Assembly (NCBI GenBank): GCA_036386415.1
Contig: DASVVT010000004.1
Span: forward strand, 51,888-115,887
Origin: DASVVT01 sp036386415
GTDB taxonomy: Bacteria; Acidobacteriota; Blastocatellia; Pyrinomonadales; Pyrinomonadaceae
Direction: 5' to 3'
DNA: 64,000 nt
The notes below the pieces were generated by a model. The model worked only from the letters and a program-made list of their open reading frames with translations, did no database searches and was not told the DNA's origin. A program made the translations under genes and the position numbers. Within the stretch, counting starts at the first letter, position 1. Each line of letters begins with the position of its first letter. Of the stretch, positions 1 through 9,302 are shown one piece after another.

Positions 1-84
1 GTCATTCGGTTGCCTCCGGCCAGGTCTTCTTTATGTCCAGCCATCAAATTCGATACTGAAATCGAAACGTGAAGAGGAGTAATC

Positions 85-144
85 ATGGGAAAGATGGAAT
101 CTAACGCTCATAAACGGCGCTGTCAAGAAGGGCGAAAAATTTAA
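85..144 (+). CDS. possible 19-residue leader-type ORF
   Basis: A short reading frame of 19 codons starts at an ATG seven bases after a GAGGAG ribosome-binding-like sequence (74-79) and stops at a TAA that is already inside the hairpin repeat that follows. The predicted peptide is basic and I recognise nothing in it. The only support is the ribosome-binding site; it could be chance, or the 3' remnant of a gene cut by the window edge or by the repeat. Confidence 0.15.
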   Translation: MGKMESNAHKRRCQEGRKI

Positions 145-232
145 ACGCAAAGGGCGCAAAGGTCTTCGCAAAGGATTGGATACTTTGCGCTCCTTTGCGC
201 GTCTTCCCTTCGCGTCCTTTGCGTTTAAATTT
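140..232. repeat. GCAAAGG-word hairpin repeat, copy A1
   Basis: An imperfect long inverted repeat. The left arm starts TTAAACGCAAAGGGCGCAAA and the right arm ends CGTCCTTTGCGTTTAA. Each arm is made of the word CGCAAAGG repeated every 8-10 bases with small variations. At least seven related copies lie in the window, all between genes. Here it lies at the 3' end of the minus-strand membrane protein gene and could act as a transcription terminator or RNA stabiliser; that role is inferred. Confidence 0.85.
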
Positions 233-246
233 TCCTGCCGGACATC

Positions 247-672
247 TCAACGGCCAATCACCTGCGTCGAGATGAAGCCCCAGAGAATCGCCGACAGGCC
301 GCCGATCTCGCCTATGATGAGCATGTACATGCCCCAGGTCGTGATGAAGTTGCGGCGGCTGAACTGGTTCTCCGTACGGTTTCTCAGACCGAGCACAGTG
401 TATTCCAGGATGGTCACGCCAAAGTAGAAGAGAGGTATAGAGGCTGCCAACACCTGCACGGCGACGGGAAACGGGCTGTATTCGAGAAGCTTTGCGATCA
501 CCAGCGAGGCGAAGCTATAAAGGAACGAGGCGCGATGCGCGATGTCTACATAGACAGGCGCGCGATGCTCAGGGCTCGCCATGATGCGCTGGTACTTCAA
601 GACTCCGAGCAGCATCCCCGCCAGGAGAAAGAGACCGGAAGCTAAGAGACTTATCCTGATCGCAGTATTCAT
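247..672 (-). CDS. hypothetical four-helix membrane protein
   Basis: A 141-residue protein with about four hydrophobic segments (residues 5-24, 47-65, 68-92 and 112-136) and short polar loops, so very probably an inner-membrane protein. A basic loop near residues 95-107 separates helices three and four. The ATG start is backed by a GGGAGG ribosome-binding site about nine bases upstream. I do not recognise a family or catalytic motif. It stands alone: the next gene on this strand is over 500 bases away, and a hairpin repeat follows its stop codon. Confidence 0.7.
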   Translation of the reverse strand: MNTAIRISLLASGLFLLAGMLLGVLKYQRIMASPEHRAPVYVDIAHRASFLYSFASLVIAKLLEYSPFPVAVQVLAASIPLFYFGVTILEYTVLGLRNRTENQFSRRNFITTWGMYMLIIGEIGGLSAILWGFISTQVIGR

Positions 673-1090
673 TTGAGCCGTCCTCCCTTCGCTCCATTAA
701 CTAACAGGTGTCGGCGCGCATCGCATTATATACGTTTGGCCGCCAACTGCCCCTTGATTGTGACCGCTTGTTGAGGGCGACGATATGGGCGGCCTCCCTG
801 AGGGTCACGCTTCAGGCGTGAGCGATAGTTCGCTGGCAGAAAGCCTAAGCGTCAGAGAGGGTTTGCAACCAAGTGCACTGCACACTATATCGTGCAAAGG
901 AAATACACGCTCACGCACATCGTTTACGAATGCCTTTCCCTGGCGTCGAGCGAAACCGCCCACTCATCTCTAAGTTGGGAAATATTTGAACTTACACAAG
1001 CGGCACGAATCCTCATGAATATTGGCACGCTCATTGCTCAAGCTACGGACGAGTAGTAAAGATCGGCAGCAACGTAGCTGTCGGTACGGA

Positions 1091-1130
1091 GGAAGCCCGC
1101 AAGCGAAGGGGAGAGCGCGGGCGGGCTTCC
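1091..1130. terminator. GC-rich hairpin, first of a pair
   Basis: A perfect ten-base stem (GGAAGCCCGC with GCGGGCTTCC) encloses an inner GCG/CGC stem and the ten-base loop AAGGGGAGAG. No clear U tract follows on either strand, so terminator function is weaker than for the second hairpin. The loop is identical to that of the hairpin 60 bases downstream although the stems differ. Confidence 0.5.
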
Positions 1131-1190
1131 AACAAAATTCAACGAGTTCGGTTGCCCCTGTTATTACGTAAGTAGGCGACCGCACAGAGA

Positions 1191-1222
1191 AACCCGCTGC
1201 GAAGGGGAGAGCGCAGCGGGTT
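1191..1222 (-). terminator. intrinsic terminator of the alpha/beta hydrolase gene
   Basis: An eleven-base perfect stem (AACCCGCTGCG with CGCAGCGGGTT) with loop AAGGGGAGAG, followed by TTTCTCT on the minus strand and TTTTTCTC on the plus strand. It lies about 20 bases after the stop codon of the minus-strand hydrolase gene, the right place for its terminator. It could work in both directions. Confidence 0.7.
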
Positions 1223-1244
1223 TTTCTCATTCTCCGGATAAGAT

Positions 1245-2156
1245 TTACTTTGAGCCCGCCTGGACGGTCTCGCGTATGAACCCGGCGACCGTATCCAGAT
1301 AGGCGTTACCTCCCGTGCTGGAAACGCCGTGGCCTGCGCCGGGAATGATGACCAGCTTTTTGGGCTCGTTGGCGGCCTCATACAGCTTGCGCCCCTGTTC
1401 GGTCGGGATCGTCGGGTCAGGGTCGCCGTGCGTCACCAGGACTGGACAATGAACGTTGGCTAGCTTTCGCGCCGATTCAAAGCGGTTCTCGCCGAAGGTG
1501 TGCAGTCGTCTTGGCAGCCAGGGAAACATGCTCGCCGCCATGTCGCTCGCGGAGCTTAAACCCGACTCCAGAATGATCGTACAGACGCTGCGGCGCGAGG
1601 CCACGTCTGCGACGGCGGTCGTCCCCAGAGACTGGCCGTAAAGCACCAGCCTTTCCGAACGCACCCCGCGCTCATTCAACACGTAATCGCAGGCCGCATC
1701 GGCATCCCTGTAGATGCCCTGCTCGCCCGACACAGCGCCTTCGCTGCGCCCGTAGCCGCGATAGTCAAAGAGCAGCACGTCGAAGCCGCGCGCCGCCAGT
1801 GCTTCGCCGAGCCAGCCGAGGCTGTTGATGTTGCCGCCGTTGCCGTGAAAGAAGATCACGGTCGCGGCGGCGGGTTGACGGCGCGTGCTGATAAACCATC
1901 CATGTAAACGCAATCCGTCGATTGTCTTGAACCAGACATCCTCGCCATCGTCGGGAAGGCTCCACACTTCGCCGGGCTTCCATCTTTCGGGATGGAAAAC
2001 AACGCTCGTCTCAATCCATCGTATGCCGAAGAAAAGCAGTCCTCCCATAAACACCGCTGCCGCCACCAGAGAGTAGATATTTTCGCGCCTCAGAAGCCGA
2101 TAGCCTTTTTGCTGCCACCGTGTCCGAGACTCATTCTCGTATGAGAAGATCGCCAT
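1245..2156 (-). CDS. alpha/beta hydrolase, membrane-anchored
   Basis: A 303-residue serine hydrolase of the alpha/beta fold (S33/BEM46-like group). An N-terminal hydrophobic segment at about residues 29-47 probably anchors it to the membrane with the catalytic domain outside. Family motifs are in order: the oxyanion motif FFHGNGGN near residue 102, the nucleophile elbow GQSLG near 173 (Ser), the acid Asp in THGDPDPTIP near 245, and the catalytic His in PGAGHG near 275. Substrate unknown; such enzymes act on esters, lipids or peptides. It is alone on its strand and is followed by a terminator hairpin. Confidence 0.85.
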   Translation of the reverse strand: MAIFSYENESRTRWQQKGYRLLRRENIYSLVAAAVFMGGLLFFGIRWIETSVVFHPERWKPGEVWSLPDDGEDVWFKTIDGLRLHGWFISTRRQPAAATVIFFHGNGGNINSLGWLGEALAARGFDVLLFDYRGYGRSEGAVSGEQGIYRDADAACDYVLNERGVRSERLVLYGQSLGTTAVADVASRRSVCTIILESGLSSASDMAASMFPWLPRRLHTFGENRFESARKLANVHCPVLVTHGDPDPTIPTEQGRKLYEAANEPKKLVIIPGAGHGVSSTGGNAYLDTVAGFIRETVQAGSK

Positions 2157-2289
2157 CCATGCCAGACTTTAGCTTATCCCATCAATCTTCAAAAGCACAT
2201 AGGGGGCTTGGGCGAATGACGAGCGCGGCTCGCAGGTAATATGAGAATGGTATGATGATATCTTGCTCGCTTCGCAGTGGAAGGGATCA

Positions 2290-3171
2290 ATGAGCAAAGT
2301 AGCCTTCGCGACCTATCATAAACTACCCGATCTGACTGAAGATGATCGCCTCGTCCTAGACCATTTACACCGTCAGGGCGTGGAGACTCAAGCCGTTTTG
2401 TGGGACTCGGATCAGATTCGTTGGGAAGAGTTCGAGAGCATCATTCTACGTTCCTGCTGGGAATATCATTTACGCCCTCAAGCGTTTTCGAGCTGGGTAG
2501 GGATGCTGGCCGAGCGAGGCATCCCGCTCTGGAATCCGCCACGGGTCGTACACTGGAACATGGACAAGATGCACCTCAGAAGTCTTGGCCTTGCTGGCGT
2601 CGCCGTCCCAACGGCGGTCTGGTTGGAGAGAGGGTCTGAGGTCAATCTCCAGGCTATCCTCGAAGAGCGCAACTGGCGGCAGGCGGTCATTAAGCCGACC
2701 ATCTCCATGACAGCCTTTCAAACATGGATTACCACGCCTGCGCAGGCCAACCGAGATCAAGCCACCGTGGAGAAGATGCTCAAGAGGTCAGGCGTGATGA
2801 TCCAGAAGTTCATAGATGAGGTGCGCACCAGAGGCGAATGGTCGTTCATCTTTTTCTGGAAGACGTACAGCCACGCCGTTTTGAAACGCGCGAAGCAGGG
2901 TGATTTCCGAGTGCAGAACGATTTCGGCGGCTACCTGGAGGAGGCCGCCCCTTCAGCCTCGCTCATCGAGCAGGCGCAAAGGATCGTTGATTCCGTGGCA
3001 GAGCCTCTGCTTTACGCGCGAGTGGACGGGATTGACGTGGACGGAACGCTCGTCTTGATGGAGTTGGAGCTTATCGACCCCGTGCTGTTTTTGAGCCAAG
3101 CCCCTCATGCTCCGCAGAGCTTCGCCGACGCGATCATGGTGACTATATTAGGAAATGAAGAAAAACCTTAA
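2290..3171 (+). CDS. ATP-grasp domain protein (RimK/glutathione-synthetase-like)
   Basis: A 293-residue protein that looks like a soluble ATP-grasp ligase, an enzyme class that joins a carboxylate to an amine or thiol at the cost of ATP. Supporting segments are WNPPRVVHWNMDK (entry to the ATP-binding region), VIKPTISMTAFQTW (nucleotide-binding lysine) and the C-terminal YARVDGIDVDGTLVLMELEL, which supplies the Mg-binding acidic residues. The frame is open from a TTG at 2263, but the ATG at 2290 follows a GAAGGG ribosome-binding sequence and is preferred. Substrate unknown; similar proteins are often listed as cycloserine-synthetase-like. Its last codons and stop lie inside hairpin repeat A2. 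Confidence 0.75.
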   Translation: MSKVAFATYHKLPDLTEDDRLVLDHLHRQGVETQAVLWDSDQIRWEEFESIILRSCWEYHLRPQAFSSWVGMLAERGIPLWNPPRVVHWNMDKMHLRSLGLAGVAVPTAVWLERGSEVNLQAILEERNWRQAVIKPTISMTAFQTWITTPAQANRDQATVEKMLKRSGVMIQKFIDEVRTRGEWSFIFFWKTYSHAVLKRAKQGDFRVQNDFGGYLEEAAPSASLIEQAQRIVDSVAEPLLYARVDGIDVDGTLVLMELELIDPVLFLSQAPHAPQSFADAIMVTILGNEEKP

Positions 3172-3263
3172 ACGCAAAGGGCGCAAAGGGGGAAGACGCA
3201 AAGAACGCAAAGACTTCAACTCCTTTGCGAATACCTTTGCGTCCTCCAGCGTTTAAGGTTTTA
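3163..3263. repeat. GCAAAGG-word hairpin repeat, copy A2
   Basis: An inverted repeat with outer arms AAAAACCTTAAACGC and GCGTTTAAGGTTTT and inner arms of iterated CGCAAAGG words. It sits between two converging genes and contains the stop codon of the upstream ATP-grasp gene, so it may serve as a bidirectional terminator. Confidence 0.85.
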
Positions 3264-3286
3264 CACGCACGCGCAAGAGACCCGTT

Positions 3287-4606
<1,320 letters not shown>

Positions 4607-5039
4607 ATCATCACTCCCATGTTGTTCAGGCGCGCACGGTTCGCTCGCGCAGCAAGTCTACATTTTGCATTCAATTGTTTTGGATAAAGGTACGCCATAA
4701 AGGATGCGATGACAAATCGCGCTGGCTTTGATAGCTGATAACAGATGGGCGCAAGTAGGGTAAAAGACTCTTGCCGACACAGGACCAGAGAGAGTATCAC
4801 GCGGAAGAACTAAAAGATCATCGCGGCCTGCTCTCCGGCGCTAATCTGCGCGTAACCTTACGCAATACAAATGCAAGCTAATCGACACCGAACTCCCACA
4901 TTGCAATTCCAGCACGGGTGTATTGTCAGCAACGATAGAGCCCCAAATTGAAAGGCTCGTGCTGCAAATTACTCACCACGCAACACGGTACAGCGACACA
5001 GATACAACTTTACTTTATCTTCCCCTAAGGAGGGCTACC
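4607..5039. other. divergent intergenic region
   Basis: This spacer separates two divergent genes, so both promoters should lie here. No hairpin repeat, RNA gene or open frame with a ribosome-binding site was found. The only clear element is the AAGGAGG ribosome-binding site at 5025-5031 of the next gene. Confidence 0.4.
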
Positions 5040-5675
5040 ATGAGTTGTCCTCAGCGAAGCGATGAAAACATGTTGCGCATACTCAGACTGCTGACCCGGA
5101 TCGGGCGAAAATATCAACCCCTTATGTTTGCACACATTCACCCCCACGGGCACGCGACAGCCAGATTGTCACGTTACTTTGCGGGGACGTGTGTGTCTGG
5201 CGCGCTGGGTGGAGCATTCTCGCTTGAAGAGATCGCAATCGGCGCGCACCTGCATGACGTGGGCAAGTATCTCGTGAGCACAGCAGTTCTGCTCAAGCCC
5301 GAGAGTCTCAATGAAGAGGAATTTTCGTTGGTCTCTCTTCATCCTATCTACGGCGCAAACATCCTTTCGAGATTTCGCGGCCTGACTGACAGGATTCGGA
5401 GAATGGCGCTACATCATCACGAGCACTGGGATGGCACTGGCTATCCTGATGGACTGTCGGGTACGGCGATTCCAATCGAAGCGCGAATCATTGCTCTTGC
5501 CGATGTCTATACGTCTTTACGCGCAAGACGATCATACAAGCAGATGATGACAAAGCGGGCGGCTCTTGAGACGCTGAAAGAAATGGCGGGACAGAAGCTC
5601 GATCCATATATGACCGAAGACTTCATTAGGTTGATTGCCGCGAAATCCCAGGTGCGCCCCGTCAGGCCACGATAG
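5040..5675 (+). CDS. HD-GYP domain phosphodiesterase
   Basis: A 211-residue stand-alone HD-GYP protein, expected to hydrolyse cyclic di-GMP. The metal-binding HD motif is AHLHDVGK, the second His cluster is ALHHHEHWDGTGYPDGLSG (HHE and GYP motifs), and IALADVYTSL supplies the last Asp. All residues needed for activity appear present. The open frame reaches back to 4923, but an AAGGAGG ribosome-binding site nine bases before the ATG at 5040 fixes the start. There is no receiver or sensory domain, so it is either constitutive or acts with a partner encoded elsewhere. Confidence 0.85.
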   Translation: MSCPQRSDENMLRILRLLTRIGRKYQPLMFAHIHPHGHATARLSRYFAGTCVSGALGGAFSLEEIAIGAHLHDVGKYLVSTAVLLKPESLNEEEFSLVSLHPIYGANILSRFRGLTDRIRRMALHHHEHWDGTGYPDGLSGTAIPIEARIIALADVYTSLRARRSYKQMMTKRAALETLKEMAGQKLDPYMTEDFIRLIAAKSQVRPVRPR

Positions 5676-5813
5676 CCGATTGCAGATGAGCGGAACTGAG
5701 AAGGAGACACTCAACACCGCAGGGTGCAAAGTGAAGAGATGGGGAGCCGGAACGTCAGGGAGGGCTTCCGTTCCGCACCCTTCAGCTTTCGCGCGCGCAT
5801 CTTGCAGCCGCTT

Positions 5814-7166
5814 TCAACTGTTAGCTTCACCCTCGATCACGAAGAACCCTGTCTCGCCGCCGCCCGATGTGACGTTGACGATGGGAGAATCGGAGAGACG
5901 CACCATCGCGCCCTCGACCCGCCCGCGAAAGAGAAACGGGTTGGTATCAACGAAAACGGGCTGAAGACTCCACTGCTGCTCGTCGAACACGGGAAACTCT
6001 TCCGTGCGCAGGGTGATTATCTCCTGCACTACGAAGTCATTATCGAGCGCCGCCGATAGTTTCTCATCCCACGCGGCCTCGCTCAGTTGGTTGCCCAAAG
6101 AGATGCCGTGCCCCCCGTAATCGTCGTTGGGCTTGAGGATGAAATTCGAGCGGTGCGCGCGCAAGTATGGGATCAGATCAATTGACTGTCCACGATAGAG
6201 GGTTTTCTTCTCTCTGACCATCATCGTCCAAGGCACCGTGCGCCCGATCACTTCCCTCTCCGTGGGCGTGAACCAGCTTGCATGCGCTTCGTCCGTCAGC
6301 AGCTCAAACCCGGCCTTCTTGTGCAGCATCTTGCAACGGAAGGGATTGACGAGACAGACGTGATGGTTGATGCAGGCTCGGGTCAAAGGATGCGTTTCAT
6401 CCGTGTGCGCCAGGAACTCGTGGATCACGACGCGCTTGTAAACAAGGTCGATCCGAAAATCACCACGCCGCAATCGCCCGCCTTCGTACTCCAGCTCGTC
6501 CGGCGCGCAGATGATGGTCGGGACTCCGCGACTGGCGAAGTAATTGCGCAGCAGAAAGAATTCGTTGGCGGTCGGCAGCTCATCCCAATCGAGGATGCAG
6601 ACGTTCGGCGCTGTAGCCTTTCCGCCCCACTCCCTGTACGTTGCGAGCAGGGCTTCGAGCAGCGCGGCGCACGGATCGAACTGGCTGAGACGATAGCGCT
6701 CTGCCAGCCGCTGCATCGCTCCGATCTCAAATAACAGTTGATTGAGCCCCTCCTGGTCAGGGAGGCTGGATGGATTTTCGGCGTTATACTCGACGAACTT
6801 CACCTCATCGCCGTTGACGAAAGCATCCAGGCGGGAGGTCACTATCGGCTGAGCGAAGCCAGGGTCAACGAGCGCGAGGCGGCGCTCATCCTCGCGCAGG
6901 CCGACCCGATCCATCAACGCCGGATCGGCAAGCATTGCGGTCGCCACCTTATCGAAAGCGCCCGCCACAACTTGAGAGGCATAGGTCAGCCGGTCATACT
7001 GCGCGCGCGTGAGCAGGTGCGGGCGCAACGCGACACACAAGCCACGCTCGCCGTAGACCAGACGATTGACGCGCAGCCGTTCGTTCAAGCGCGCGAAAAG
7101 CTCAGCGGTCAGGCTCTCATCCGCCGAGAGCATTTCGTGGTATTCGGCAATCGCCGCCTCGCGCAT
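5814..7166 (-). CDS. ATP-grasp-like protein, unknown substrate
   Basis: A 450-residue protein with features of circularly permuted or glutathionylspermidine-synthetase-like ATP-grasp enzymes. VEYNAENPSSLPDQEGLN (near residue 128) resembles the substrate/metal segment, and NFILKPNDDYGGHGISLG (near 345) is a classic ATP-grasp lysine plus glycine-rich loop. The C-terminus carries RGRVEGAMVRLSDSPIVNVT and GGGETGFFVIE, typical of the end of such domains. It has no signal peptide. The reaction cannot be deduced. The downstream spacer (5676-5813) shows nothing distinctive. It is the second ATP-grasp protein within 5 kb but is not clearly related to the first. Confidence 0.65.
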   Translation of the reverse strand: MREAAIAEYHEMLSADESLTAELFARLNERLRVNRLVYGERGLCVALRPHLLTRAQYDRLTYASQVVAGAFDKVATAMLADPALMDRVGLREDERRLALVDPGFAQPIVTSRLDAFVNGDEVKFVEYNAENPSSLPDQEGLNQLLFEIGAMQRLAERYRLSQFDPCAALLEALLATYREWGGKATAPNVCILDWDELPTANEFFLLRNYFASRGVPTIICAPDELEYEGGRLRRGDFRIDLVYKRVVIHEFLAHTDETHPLTRACINHHVCLVNPFRCKMLHKKAGFELLTDEAHASWFTPTEREVIGRTVPWTMMVREKKTLYRGQSIDLIPYLRAHRSNFILKPNDDYGGHGISLGNQLSEAAWDEKLSAALDNDFVVQEIITLRTEEFPVFDEQQWSLQPVFVDTNPFLFRGRVEGAMVRLSDSPIVNVTSGGGETGFFVIEGEANS

Positions 7167-7193
7167 CTTAGAACGTATCGCCTTCCCACATGC

Positions 7194-7730
7194 TTACGGC
7201 GCGATCCTTTGCATCGTCACGGTGGTGATCGGTGAAGGGTTGGCAGTACGGTTGCATGAGACCCAGTAGCCAGCGCTCTGGTAGCGCACCAGCTTGTACA
7301 TTGATCCGTCTGCCTTGGCTTCGATCTCCGCGCCGACCACCGTTTTACAGTCCGGCGCACTGCTTCCGCCTACATAATCAATGGAGACTGCCTTCAACTT
7401 CTTTGCATTGTCGTAGTAGAACTGTGCCGTCTCCTGTTCAGAGAAGACGTAGAAGTCTTGCGCGTCGCTCTTCTCCCGTGGCTCACCGAGCTTGCCGCGC
7501 ACTTCATCGGCGCTCATGCCGATACTGATCCCTTTGTACTCACGATACAGCGGCTTCTCAATCTCCTCTGCGGGGGCTTCCGTCTTCACGGCTGTTGGAC
7601 GAGTCGAGCGCTTTTGCGCCCGTGTGTCTGTCAAAGCTCCCCAGGTGAGCAGGACTAAGAGGGCTGTCAGGATGAACAGCACCAGCTTGAGCAGTTGAAG
7701 AGAGAACCCTGGTCTTGCGTGTTGATGCAT
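7194..7730 (-). CDS. membrane-anchored BamE/SmpA-like protein
   Basis: A 178-residue protein with an N-terminal hydrophobic segment (residues 9-31, signal anchor), a charged linker (residues 35-60) and a C-terminal domain beginning YKGISIGMSADEVRGKLGEP. The pattern G-M-S-x-x-E-V-x-x-x-L-G-x-P is typical of the small BamE/SmpA/OmlA fold in the cell envelope. Two cysteines (in APDCKT and WVSCNR) might form a disulfide. An AGGAGG ribosome-binding site nine bases upstream supports the start. It follows the ATP-grasp gene on the same strand but is transcribed first, 27 bases apart, so the two may form an operon. Confidence 0.6.
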   Translation of the reverse strand: MHQHARPGFSLQLLKLVLFILTALLVLLTWGALTDTRAQKRSTRPTAVKTEAPAEEIEKPLYREYKGISIGMSADEVRGKLGEPREKSDAQDFYVFSEQETAQFYYDNAKKLKAVSIDYVGGSSAPDCKTVVGAEIEAKADGSMYKLVRYQSAGYWVSCNRTANPSPITTVTMQRIAP

Positions 7731-7975
7731 CGATTTTTTCCTCCTTTGGAAAACGTTGCTCTCAACCCCCGGCTATCTCGTCGAATTGCCACCATTATAT
7801 CTCATCTGTCGAGCCAAATTTGCAGAACTTTTCATCTGCCCGATCTATTCAGTCTTGAATATGGAGCCCCGATATTTACCACCGCATCAGGCATGAGTCG
7901 CTTGATCCTCGTTCATTGAACGGATCGCTAACCGGTACGGTGGTGTTTGACTTATACTCCGCCTGAGAAAATATC

Positions 7976-9184
7976 ATGAGCCACGCCGCCAACCAGAAGC
8001 TGCAAACCATCCTGTCCAGACTCCGCGAGTTTCTCATCGCGGAAGCCTACCCGCTGGAGAGAGAATTTCTGAGCCGTCCATTCCGCGACCTGCTCCCTGT
8101 GCTTCAGACGAAGCGGGAGCAGGTTAAAGCGTTGGGGCTGTGGACTCCGCACCTGCCGCGAGAGTATGGCGGGCTCTCGCTCTCGCTCTCTGAATTCGCC
8201 CATGTGAGCGAAGAGCTTGGACGCACGCCCATCGGTCATTACCTCTTTAATTGCCAGGCTCCGGACATAGGCAACATGGAGGTGCTGATGGCGCACGCCA
8301 CGCCCGCGCAGAAGGAGCTTTACCTGTGGCCGCTCATACGCGGGCATGTGCGAAGCTGCTTTTCCATGACCGAACCGGAGCACCCCGGCTCGAACCCGAC
8401 GTGGATGAGCACGACCGCAGTCCGCGACGGTGATGACTACGTCATCAACGGGCACAAGTGGTTCACCTCTTCAGCCGACGGCGCGCAGTTCGCCATCGTG
8501 ATGGCGATGACAGATGCGGAAGCCGCGAACCCTTACCGCAGAGCGAGCCAGATCATCGTCCCGCTCAACACAGAAGGCTTCAAGCTGGTACGCAACATCA
8601 GCGTGATGGGCGATGAAGGGAGCGATTATGCGAGCCATGCCGAGGTCAGGTATGAAAACTGCCGCGTGCCGCGCGAGAACCTGCTCGGCGTTGAAGGGGA
8701 TGGATTCCGTATCGCGCAGGAGCGGCTGGGGCCGGGACGCATTCACCACTGCATGCGCTGGATAGGCATCTGCGAGCGCGCCTTCGACCTGATGTGCCGC
8801 TACGCTGCGCAGAGAGAACTGTCTCCGGGTAAACTTTTGGGCAGCCGCCAGAACGTTCAGGAGTGGATCGCGGAGAGCCGCGCCGAAACGAGCGCCGCGC
8901 GCCTGCTCGTACTCCACACAGCCGAGCGCATAGACCGCGAAGGCGCTCAAGCGGCACGCGAAGATATATCTCTCATCAAGTTTTTCGTCGCCGGTATCAT
9001 GCAGCGCGTCTTAGACCGCGCCATACAGGTGCACGGCGCGCTCGGCATGACGGACGACACGGTCCTGGCCTACTGGTACAGGCACGAGCGTGCGGCGCGC
9101 ATCTATGACGGGCCGGATGAAGTACACAAGACGGTCGTGGCGAGAAGCGTGCTGCGCAAATACGGGCTCGACGTGTCGCTCTGA
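7976..9184 (+). CDS. acyl-CoA dehydrogenase (ACAD10/11-like)
   Basis: A 402-residue flavoprotein that should oxidise or rearrange an acyl-CoA substrate. All three family segments are present: the N-terminal helical domain, the FAD-binding beta domain (CFSMTEPEHPGSNPT near residue 124, then DGDDYVINGHKWFTSSADGA near 150) and the C-terminal helical domain ending VHGALGMTDDTVLAYWYRHE and IYDGPDEVHKTVVAR. The last segment resembles the ACAD10/11 subgroup. The next gene encodes an APH-like kinase, the other half of human ACAD10/11, which supports a role in hydroxy-acid or branched-acid breakdown. No strong ribosome-binding site precedes the ATG. Confidence 0.9.
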   Translation: MSHAANQKLQTILSRLREFLIAEAYPLEREFLSRPFRDLLPVLQTKREQVKALGLWTPHLPREYGGLSLSLSEFAHVSEELGRTPIGHYLFNCQAPDIGNMEVLMAHATPAQKELYLWPLIRGHVRSCFSMTEPEHPGSNPTWMSTTAVRDGDDYVINGHKWFTSSADGAQFAIVMAMTDAEAANPYRRASQIIVPLNTEGFKLVRNISVMGDEGSDYASHAEVRYENCRVPRENLLGVEGDGFRIAQERLGPGRIHHCMRWIGICERAFDLMCRYAAQRELSPGKLLGSRQNVQEWIAESRAETSAARLLVLHTAERIDREGAQAAREDISLIKFFVAGIMQRVLDRAIQVHGALGMTDDTVLAYWYRHERAARIYDGPDEVHKTVVARSVLRKYGLDVSL

Positions 9185-9207
9185 GAGTGGGTATAAAACA
9201 GAGAGGC

Positions 9208-9294
9208 GTTTAAACGCAAAGGGCGCAAAGGGAAGACGCGCAAAGGGCGCAAAGAATCAACCCCTTTGCGTCCTTTGCGTCCTTTGCGTTTAAA
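9208..9294. repeat. GCAAAGG-word hairpin repeat, copy A3
   Basis: Arms begin GTTTAAACGCAAAGGGCGCA and end TCCTTTGCGTTTAAA, with iterated CGCAAAGG words in both. It fills nearly the whole spacer between the acyl-CoA dehydrogenase and kinase genes, ending nine bases before the kinase start. If the two genes are co-transcribed, the hairpin would lie inside the message and might set their relative levels. Confidence 0.85.
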
Positions 9295-9302
9295 TATCAA
9301 CT

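Larger units (their letters stand above)
673..1244. other. intergenic region with two hairpins
   Basis: No convincing gene is present; the short open frames here have no ribosome-binding sites and no recognisable product. The right half holds two strong hairpins (1091-1130 and 1191-1222) that share the same ten-base loop. The rest shows nothing I can name. Confidence 0.5.

Noticed and set aside
785..973. 62-codon ORF in the spacer after the first membrane protein
   Set aside because: No ribosome-binding site, no recognisable product, and composition typical of spacer.
6282..7235. Plus-strand ORFs opposite the ATP-grasp gene
   Set aside because: They are antisense shadows of a gene with clear motifs and have no start signals.
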